A stretch of 5,161 nt of DNA, taken from Synergistota bacterium. GTDB taxonomy: Bacteria > Synergistota > JAGHAJ01. The stretch is taken from the NCBI GenBank assembly GCA_021161545.1, contig JAGHAJ010000181.1, positions 1-5,161 of the forward strand, written 5' to 3'. This document shows, piece after piece, positions 1 to 5,161 of the stretch. Position 1 is the first letter of the stretch, and every line of letters begins with the position of its first letter. The notes below the pieces were generated by a model. It worked only from the letters and a program-made list of their open reading frames with translations. It did no database searches and was not told where the DNA came from. The position numbers were made by a program, and so were the translations under genes.

Positions 1-115
1 CACTCACATCAATGTCTTCTGGCATCCTGCCAAGAAAACCATCTCTTACCGCTCCACCAACAATATACGCATCTGTATCGTCAACTGCTTCTCTCAACAG
101 CTCCAATACTTTCAA
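1..115 (-). CDS. tRNA nucleotidyltransferase / poly(A) polymerase family protein, N-terminal fragment
   Basis: The first 38 codons are visible; the rest lies beyond position 1. The fragment carries the start of the class II nucleotidyltransferase head domain: IVGGAVRDGFLGR at residues 18-30, with the nucleotide-binding GG (20-21) and RD (24-25), then EDIDVS at 33-38, where D34 and D36 match the metal-binding aspartates. Family members add CCA to tRNA 3' ends or add poly(A) tails to RNA in the cytoplasm, using CTP and/or ATP. The features that separate these activities lie downstream and are not visible, so I give no gene symbol. The start chosen is TTG at 115-113, because AAGGA lies 6 nt upstream and an in-frame TAA about 40 nt upstream rules out a longer N-terminus; no ATG is available in this stretch. 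The gene overlaps the folC 3' end by 35 nt in the +1 frame, implying co-transcription and probable translational coupling. The family call is firm; the exact start is likely but not certain. Confidence 0.88.
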   Translation of the reverse strand, partial: MKVLELLREAVDDTDAYIVGGAVRDGFLGRMPEDIDVS

Positions 116-1418
116 GGTAAGTCCTTGCTTCCCCAACGGTATACAAAGAACCCGTTACACATATTAGCGGTACATCCATACCAAATGCTTTTCCTATAGC
201 AGTTGATACATTATCTGCAACATATACCTTCTCTTCAGTGATAAACTTACTCACAACACTATAAAGCTTCTGAATATCCATAGCCCTGTAGTAATCGGGC
301 TTTGTCACAATCACACTCTTCATAAATGGCATTATGTACTTTAACATTCCCTCTGCATCCTTGTCGCCAAGGATGCCTACAACCAGTGTCATACCCTTTC
401 TATCAAAATACAGGTTGAGGGCATCACCCAGCACAGAGGCACCATTACAGTTATGCGCACCATCAAGCACAACAGTTTTTCCTTTATATCTTATCACCTC
501 AAATCTACCAGGCCAAAATGCGTGTCTAAAAGCATTTCTAAGGGCGTCATCATCTACACGGAAACGTGCTTGGGACCTAATCGACTTAAGAGAAATACTA
601 GCATTAAGTATCTGGTGCTTTCCCAGCATATAGAGTTTAAGCCCTTTTACCTCTCCATCAAAATCGAAGTAATCAAATACCGTGCCCCCAAGTGTCATTT
701 CCACATCACGAAAGCCGAAATCCTTGTCCACAATATAAAGGGGGCTTCCCTCCCGTTCTGCTTTCTTGGCAATAACTTCTACAACACTTCCTTCCATTGA
801 ACCTGTAACGACTGGACAACCAGGTTTTATAATGCCACTCTTCTCGTATGCTATCTCCTTAAGCGTATAACCAAGGTACGACTGGTGGTCTATTGCAACA
901 TTAGTTATAATACTAACAACAGGACAGTCTATTACATTCGTGGCATCAAGCCTTCCTCCCATCCCTACTTCGAGCACTATCACATCTACATGTCTCATAT
1001 GAAAGTGAAGAAAAGCCATTGCAGTAACCACCTCAAAAAATGTAGGTCTCATCCCCTTTTCATCCATTTCCTCCACAACAGGCATAATCCTGTCCAACAA
1101 ACCACAAAGCTCATCACATGAAAGTGGTACCCCATTTATTTGGATTCTCTCACCAAACATTTCAAGATGGGGAGATGTATAAAGGCCTACCTCATAACCT
1201 GCGCTTTTTAGAATGGAGGCTATGAAAGAAGAGACCGAACCCTTCCCATTTGTACCTGCAATATGGAACACCGGTATAGCATTGTAATCAATATAAAGCC
1301 TTTTTAGAAGATACCTCTCATTATCAAGGCCAAACTTAACTCCTCTCGGTCGAAGAGAATATATATAATTTAAGGCCTCTTTATATGATAAACTCTCACT
1401 ATCGCACATTGATGGCAT
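81..1418 (-). CDS. folC: FolC: folylpolyglutamate synthase / dihydrofolate synthase
   Basis: A complete 445-residue cytoplasmic Mur-ligase-family enzyme of normal length. It makes ATP-dependent amide bonds to glutamate, extending folate polyglutamate tails; many bacterial members also form dihydrofolate from dihydropteroate. Visible motifs, in order, are the P-loop AGTNGKGS (54-61), TSPHL (81-85), FFEVVTAMAF (127-136), EVGMGGRLDATN (150-161), the D-H plus LG segment near 177-183, and EKSGI (192-196). K193 there sits where the family has its carbamylated lysine. Next come GKHQILNA (266-273), PGRFEVI (303-309), and the C-terminal domain motifs DGAHN (319-323) and VTGSLYTVGEAR (421-432). The start ATG at 1418 has AAGGA 8 nt upstream; the in-frame ATG at 1409 would be too far from it. 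The gene overlaps the valS 3' end by 20 nt and the next gene by 35 nt, as in a coupled operon; a valS-folC pair is common in bacteria. Whether it is bifunctional cannot be settled from motifs alone. Confidence 0.97.
   Translation of the reverse strand: MPSMCDSESLSYKEALNYIYSLRPRGVKFGLDNERYLLKRLYIDYNAIPVFHIAGTNGKGSVSSFIASILKSAGYEVGLYTSPHLEMFGERIQINGVPLSCDELCGLLDRIMPVVEEMDEKGMRPTFFEVVTAMAFLHFHMRHVDVIVLEVGMGGRLDATNVIDCPVVSIITNVAIDHQSYLGYTLKEIAYEKSGIIKPGCPVVTGSMEGSVVEVIAKKAEREGSPLYIVDKDFGFRDVEMTLGGTVFDYFDFDGEVKGLKLYMLGKHQILNASISLKSIRSQARFRVDDDALRNAFRHAFWPGRFEVIRYKGKTVVLDGAHNCNGASVLGDALNLYFDRKGMTLVVGILGDKDAEGMLKYIMPFMKSVIVTKPDYYRAMDIQKLYSVVSKFITEEKVYVADNVSTAIGKAFGMDVPLICVTGSLYTVGEARTYLESIGAVERSS
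122..126 (-). promoter_or_regulatory. ribosome binding site for the nucleotidyltransferase gene
   Basis: AAGGA on the minus strand, 6 nt before the TTG at 115-113. It lies inside the folC coding sequence and is the main reason for choosing this non-ATG start over the nearby in-frame TTG codons. Confidence 0.6.
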
Positions 1419-4026
1419 CTAAATTATCCTTCAATCTATTCAACTTCTGCTTCAACTCCTCAAACCTGTTTCTATGTTCTTCAATAACATCAGGAGACGC
1501 GTTTTCAAGAAATCCCTTATTGTTGAGCCTTCCTTGTATGGCAGATAACTCTTTCTCTATTTTAGCTATGCTCTTTTTCAGCCTATCCGTTTCCTTTTCA
1601 AAATCAACCACACCCTTTAACTCCACAAACACTTCCACACTTGAAGTCACACCAGCTGCTGATTGAGGTGGTCTATTTATATCCTCCCCCCAATACAGGT
1701 TTCCAATCTTCGCCAGCCTCTTGAGATAGGGCAAATACACGGATATATCCTCACCAGTTCTTATATACACAGAAACATCTTTATTGGGTGGCACCGACAT
1801 CTCTGCCCTGATATTTCTCACCATCCTCACTATCTCCTGAAACGCAGAAAATTTCTCCTCCACTTCCTCACTGATAAGGTTCTTATCCGAAACAGGCCAC
1901 CTCTCATTAACTATAGAGTTATCTGCTGTCTCAAGGTGATGCCATATCTCCTCTGTAACGAAAGGAACAACAGGATGAAGCATCTTAAGAATATCTTTCA
2001 AAATCTCTCTCAAAACAGTTCTTACGGTATTCACCCGCTCTTCATCATCGGAATTGTAAAGTGTTACCTTCGCAATTTCAAGATACCAATCACAATACTC
2101 CTTCCACACAAAGTTATACACCACTCTAACTGCCTCACCAAGGCTATAAGACTCAAATAGCTCAGTCTCTTTTTCTATCGCCTTCTGCAACCTACTCAAT
2201 ATCCACCTATCTGCAATATCTAACTTTAGGCCTCCCTCATCGTAGTTATACCTTTCAAGCTGCGAAAGGACAAACCGCGCTGCATTCCACAACTTGTTCA
2301 TAAAATTCCGAGATGTCTTTATTCTATCCTTAGAGAGCTTTATGTCCCTCCCCTGAATGGCAAGATAAGCCAATGTAAACCTAAGGGCATCTGCGCCCAC
2401 TTCTTTTATCATATCAAGCGGATCTATAACATTACCGTAAGACTTGCTCATCTTCTTCCCCTTTTCATCCCTGACAAGTGCATGTATATACACATCTCTG
2501 AACGGTTCTTTTCCCATAAACTTCGTACCCATCATTATCATTCTTGCCACCCAAAAGAAAAGAATATCAAATCCAGTAACAAGCAGAGATGTAGGATAAT
2601 AGTACCTTAGATCATCTGTGTCATCAGGCCAACCAAGCGTAGAAAACGGCCATAAAGCAGAGCTAAACCATGTATCAAGAACGTCCTCATCTCTACGCAA
2701 ATTTTTGCTACCACATTTCTCACATACCACTGGTTCTTCTGTAGAAACATTTAGATGTCCGCAATTTTCACAATACCATACAGGTATTCTATGTCCCCAC
2801 CATATTTGCCTAGATATACACCAATCTCTAATGTTATTCATCCATTCATAGTAAATCTTCTTCCAATACTCAGGGTAAAACTTTACCTTTTCATCCTTCA
2901 CCACCTTCACAGCCATATCTGCAAGTGGACGTACCTTCACAAACCACTGTTCTGAAAGGTAAGGTTCAACCACAGTCTTACAACGGTAACATCTACCCAC
3001 TGCATGTTTGTAAGGTTCCTCTTTCTCCATCAAACCACTATTATAAAGGTCCTCAACTATCACTTTCCTTGCCTCAAACCGGTCAAGACCTGCATATTCC
3101 CCTGTTTCAGCACTCATCTTTGCATCAGAAGTAAGAATACTTATCTTAGGAAGACTGTGCCTTTCAGCTATAAGAAAATCATTTGGGTCATGAGCAGGGG
3201 TTATCTTCAAAGCACCAGTTCCAAACGAAGGGTCAACATAATTATCCTCTATTATTTCAACTTCTCTCTCAGCGAGAGGAACCTTCACCCTTTTACCAAT
3301 CAAATCCCTATACCTTTCATCCCTGGGATGAACAGCCACAGCAACATCTCCGAGGATAGTCTCAGGTCTTACAGTAGCAACAACCACATACCCACTACCA
3401 TCTACAAAGGGATACTTGACATAGTAAAGTATCGAATCTTCTTCTTCGTATTCTACCTCTATATCAGAAAGTGCAGTATGACATCGAGGGCACCAATTCA
3501 CGATGTACTTATCCCTATAAATAAGACCCTCTTTATAAAGTTTCACAAAAACTTCTTTGACAGCCCTTGAGAGACCATCATCCATAGTAAATCTTAACCT
3601 ATCCCAATCACAGGAAACTCCAAGCCTTTTGAGCTGATTTATAATCGTATTGCCATATTGTTCCTTCCATTTCCAGACTTCCTCTATAAATCTATCTCTA
3701 CCTATATCCCTTCTGTCTATTCCCTGAGATGCAAGGCTCCTCTCCACAACATTTTGGGTCGCTATACCAGCATGGTCGGTTCCAGGAAGCCACATAACAT
3801 TAAAGCCCTGCATCTTCTTCATTCTTACAACAATATCCTGGATCGTAACATTAAGTGCATGACCCATGTGCAAAGAGCCTGTAACATTAGGAGGGGGTAT
3901 AACAACAGAAAATGGTTTCTTCGCATAATCTACCTCTGAATGAAATATTTTTCTATCAACCCACCACTTGCTCCACTTTTCCTCCACTTCCCACGGTTCG
4001 TATGTCTTCTGTAGCATAGCACCCAT
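1399..4026 (-). CDS. valS: valyl-tRNA synthetase (ValRS)
   Basis: A complete 875-residue class I aminoacyl-tRNA synthetase that charges tRNA-Val in the cytoplasm and hydrolyses mischarged Thr-tRNA. The catalytic site shows PPPNVTGSLHMGH (44-56, HIGH motif HMGH 53-56), GTDHAGIATQ (82-91) and KMSKS (525-529). The CP1 editing domain carries the threonine-rich TVRPETILGD (218-227) and TPAHDPNDF (276-284). There are two Cys4 zinc-type modules: C179/C182 with C346/C349, and C419/C422 with C435/C438. LDTWFSSALWP (450-460) and GFDILFFWVARM (485-496) complete the Rossmann fold. A helical anticodon-binding domain spans about 605-750, and a charged C-terminal coiled coil, expected to touch tRNA, spans about 804-875. 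No key residue is missing. The start is ambiguous. ATG at 4026 has GGGAGG only 2 nt upstream, while ATG at 4017 (residue 4) has an 11-nt spacer and gives the more typical N-terminus MLQKTYEP. valS lies 97 nt after lon and overlaps folC by 20 nt. Confidence 0.98.
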   Translation of the reverse strand: MGAMLQKTYEPWEVEEKWSKWWVDRKIFHSEVDYAKKPFSVVIPPPNVTGSLHMGHALNVTIQDIVVRMKKMQGFNVMWLPGTDHAGIATQNVVERSLASQGIDRRDIGRDRFIEEVWKWKEQYGNTIINQLKRLGVSCDWDRLRFTMDDGLSRAVKEVFVKLYKEGLIYRDKYIVNWCPRCHTALSDIEVEYEEEDSILYYVKYPFVDGSGYVVVATVRPETILGDVAVAVHPRDERYRDLIGKRVKVPLAEREVEIIEDNYVDPSFGTGALKITPAHDPNDFLIAERHSLPKISILTSDAKMSAETGEYAGLDRFEARKVIVEDLYNSGLMEKEEPYKHAVGRCYRCKTVVEPYLSEQWFVKVRPLADMAVKVVKDEKVKFYPEYWKKIYYEWMNNIRDWCISRQIWWGHRIPVWYCENCGHLNVSTEEPVVCEKCGSKNLRRDEDVLDTWFSSALWPFSTLGWPDDTDDLRYYYPTSLLVTGFDILFFWVARMIMMGTKFMGKEPFRDVYIHALVRDEKGKKMSKSYGNVIDPLDMIKEVGADALRFTLAYLAIQGRDIKLSKDRIKTSRNFMNKLWNAARFVLSQLERYNYDEGGLKLDIADRWILSRLQKAIEKETELFESYSLGEAVRVVYNFVWKEYCDWYLEIAKVTLYNSDDEERVNTVRTVLREILKDILKMLHPVVPFVTEEIWHHLETADNSIVNERWPVSDKNLISEEVEEKFSAFQEIVRMVRNIRAEMSVPPNKDVSVYIRTGEDISVYLPYLKRLAKIGNLYWGEDINRPPQSAAGVTSSVEVFVELKGVVDFEKETDRLKKSIAKIEKELSAIQGRLNNKGFLENASPDVIEEHRNRFEELKQKLNRLKDNLDAINVR
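1427..1431 (-). promoter_or_regulatory. ribosome binding site for folC
   Basis: AAGGA on the minus strand, 8 nt before the folC ATG at 1418 and inside the last codons of valS. It favours the ATG at 1418 over the second in-frame ATG at 1409 (spacer 17 nt). Ribosomes finishing valS at the TAG (1401-1399) would be close to this start, which fits coupling. Confidence 0.7.
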
Positions 4027-4028
4027 TC

Positions 4029-4034
4029 CCTCCC
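4029..4034 (-). promoter_or_regulatory. ribosome binding site for valS
   Basis: GGGAGG on the minus strand, the strongest Shine-Dalgarno sequence in the window. It sits 2 nt before the ATG at 4026 (too close by usual rules) and 11 nt before the ATG at 4017 (slightly long), so it leaves the start undecided and mildly favours the second ATG. The overlapping GAGGGA (4032-4027) is complementary to TCCCTC at 4106-4101 in the leader. Confidence 0.7.
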
Positions 4035-4052
4035 AGCAAGAAAGTAAAAATG

Positions 4053-4107
4053 GTCCCTCTATCCGCTTTTACAACCCTTAAACAGTCATGGAGATCAAAA
4101 GAGGGAC
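4053..4107 (-). promoter_or_regulatory. inverted repeat in the lon-valS spacer (possible leader structure or weak terminator)
   Basis: On the minus strand GTCCCTCT (4107-4100) is perfectly complementary to AGAGGGAC (4060-4053), an 8-bp stem enclosing 39 nt. CA and then five T residues (4050-4046) follow the second arm. The long loop argues against a standard intrinsic terminator, although the T run is suggestive. An RNA leader hairpin ahead of valS is the alternative. The upstream arm can also pair with GAGGGA in the valS ribosome binding site. The symmetry is seen directly in the sequence; any function is inferred. Confidence 0.4.
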
Positions 4108-4123
4108 ATCAGAATAAACCTTC

Positions 4124-5161
4124 TCATTTTTCTTTGACAATCTTGTGAGGTTCTTTAACCAAAGTCTCCTTTATAACACTTTCCACTCTCTCAACGAACA
4201 CAAAGTTTATATCCTTTTTTACATGCTCAGGTATCTCTACACAATCCTTTTTATTGTCAACCGGCATTATAACTTTCTTAACACCCGCCCTATGAGCAGC
4301 AAGAACCTTCTCTTTTACACCACCAATAGCCAAGATCTTACCCCTAAGCGTAATTTCTCCCGTCATTGCTACATCTCTTCTGACTGGTATCTTAGTAAAG
4401 GCAGAAAGCATAGAGACAAACATCGCTATCCCTGCTGATGGACCATCCTTCGGAATAGCACCCTCAGGAACATGTATATGAACGTCATACTTTTCATAAA
4501 AGTTCTCCTTTATACCAAACTCCTTACTGTGTGCCCTTATGTAGCTCATTGCAGCCCTTGCAGATTCCTGCATCACATCTCCAAGATTACCTGTAAGGAT
4601 AAGATTTCCCTTTCCCGGCATAATTACACTTTCTATAAAGAGTATCTCTCCACCTGTCTCCGTCCACGCAAGTCCAGTAGATACTCCAACTTCATTCTCC
4701 TTCTCAGCTATCCCATAATGGTATTTAGAAGGCCCAAGGAACCTATTTACATTCCTGGCAGTAAATGTTATATCTTCCTCTATACCCTGAACTATCTTCC
4801 TTGCCGCTTTTCTACATAGAGTAGCTATCTCCCTCTCTAAGTTTCTTACCCCTGCTTCCCTGGTATATTCTCTTATAATTCTCAAAAGTGAACCATCAGT
4901 AACTCTAACATTGTAGTTTAATAATCCGTGTTTATCCATCTGCTTCGGCAGTAAATGAAGTTTGGCTATATGAAGCTTCTCATCTTCTGTATAACCGGGC
5001 ATGTGTATGACTTCCATCCTATCAAGTAACGCACGAGGTATGGTATGAGTTACATTAGCAGTGGTTATAAACATAACCTCTGATAGGTCAAAAGGTACTT
5101 CAAGATAGTGGTCACTAAAAGCAGAATTTTGCTCAGGGTCAAGAGCCTCAAGAAGGGCAGC
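4124..5161 (-). CDS. lon: ATP-dependent Lon protease, C-terminal fragment
   Basis: The reading frame stays open from its TGA (4126-4124) to the window edge, giving 345 residues. The first ATG in the fragment (5074) is an internal methionine, because upstream residues such as LDPEQN and DHYLEVPFDLSEVMF are conserved Lon sequence. Residues here count from position 5161. The fragment has the end of the AAA+ module: sensor-1 N36 in FITTAN, the arginine finger R48 in LLDRM, and sensor-2 R106 in GVRNLERE. The protease domain begins near GLAWTETGGEILFIES (163-178) and holds the catalytic dyad S242 in PKDGPSAG and K285 in GGVKEK. Lon is a cytoplasmic hexamer that unfolds and degrades damaged and regulatory proteins using ATP. 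Walker A, Walker B and the N-terminal substrate-binding domain lie outside the window, so bacterial LonA is likely but rests on the protease-domain sequence. The C-terminus ends in a short lysine-rich tail. valS follows 97 nt later on the same strand. Confidence 0.96.
   Translation of the reverse strand, partial: AALLEALDPEQNSAFSDHYLEVPFDLSEVMFITTANVTHTIPRALLDRMEVIHMPGYTEDEKLHIAKLHLLPKQMDKHGLLNYNVRVTDGSLLRIIREYTREAGVRNLEREIATLCRKAARKIVQGIEEDITFTARNVNRFLGPSKYHYGIAEKENEVGVSTGLAWTETGGEILFIESVIMPGKGNLILTGNLGDVMQESARAAMSYIRAHSKEFGIKENFYEKYDVHIHVPEGAIPKDGPSAGIAMFVSMLSAFTKIPVRRDVAMTGEITLRGKILAIGGVKEKVLAAHRAGVKKVIMPVDNKKDCVEIPEHVKKDINFVFVERVESVIKETLVKEPHKIVKEK

Noticed and set aside
3004-3570. A 188-codon open frame on the plus strand, and about a dozen shorter plus-strand open frames across the window.
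   Set aside because: All but a few bases of them lie opposite well-supported coding sequence of lon, valS or folC. Their translations show no recognisable motif and have low-complexity, stop-avoiding composition expected from antisense shadows.
4053-4085. T-box-like stretch (AAGGGTTGTAAAAGCGG on the minus strand, about 4080-4064) ahead of valS, since many valS genes have T-box leaders.
   Set aside because: The match to the conserved T-box sequence is poor. The following repeat arm pairs with an upstream arm rather than forming the usual terminator with the T-box. The 97-nt spacer is too short for a full leader unless it reached into lon.
4065-4099. Possible promoter for valS on the minus strand: TTGATC with TGTAAA about 19 nt downstream.
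   Set aside because: The -10 match is weak and the spacer is long; nothing else supports it. valS may be read through from lon or from an unseen promoter inside lon.
4078-4109. Two minimal open frames in the valS leader on the minus strand: Met-Ser-Leu-Phe-stop (4109-4095) and Met-Thr-Val-stop (4089-4078), possible leader peptides.
   Set aside because: They are too short to support from sequence. Only one Val codon is present, no clear ribosome binding site precedes the second, and such tiny frames occur often by chance.
4124-5074. Reading lon as a 316-residue gene starting at the ATG at 5074.
   Set aside because: The frame is open upstream to the window edge and encodes conserved Lon residues (LDPEQN, DHYLEVPFDL), so this ATG is internal and the gene is cut by the window.

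Overview
This window holds four protein-coding genes, all on the minus strand, packed nearly end to end. Read in the direction of transcription (from high to low coordinates) they are: the C-terminal part of an ATP-dependent Lon protease (lon, 5161-4124, 5' end off the window), a complete valyl-tRNA synthetase (valS, 4026-1399), a complete folylpolyglutamate/dihydrofolate synthase (folC, 1418-81), and the first 38 codons of a tRNA nucleotidyltransferase/poly(A) polymerase family gene (115-1, 3' end off the window). I see no RNA genes, mobile elements, CRISPR arrays or long repeats.

Organism: a bacterium. The ValRS is of bacterial type and carries two Cys4 zinc-type modules, like the Thermus enzyme and unlike the E. 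coli one. The DNA is moderately AT-rich, and AGA/AGG arginine and ATA isoleucine codons are common. The order lon-valS-folC is a compact version of a neighbourhood known from Bacillus subtilis, where lonA and valS-folC lie in the same region with heme genes between them. This is compatible with Firmicutes or with several deep-branching or thermophilic phyla. I cannot assign a phylum from this sequence alone.

Layout: lon ends 97 nt before valS. That gap is the only non-coding DNA in the window. It contains an 8-bp perfect inverted repeat whose upstream arm could also pair with the strong valS Shine-Dalgarno sequence. valS and folC overlap by 20 nt, and folC overlaps the nucleotidyltransferase gene by 35 nt. 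Each downstream start has its own AAGGA-type ribosome binding site inside the preceding gene. The last three genes are therefore very likely one translationally coupled operon, possibly transcribed through from lon.

Together the genes cover housekeeping work: protein quality control (Lon), charging of tRNA-Val (ValRS), folate polyglutamylation for one-carbon metabolism (FolC), and tRNA 3'-end or RNA tail synthesis. I found no convincing sign of a new biological system. The most interesting non-obvious signal is the possible alternative pairing in the valS leader.
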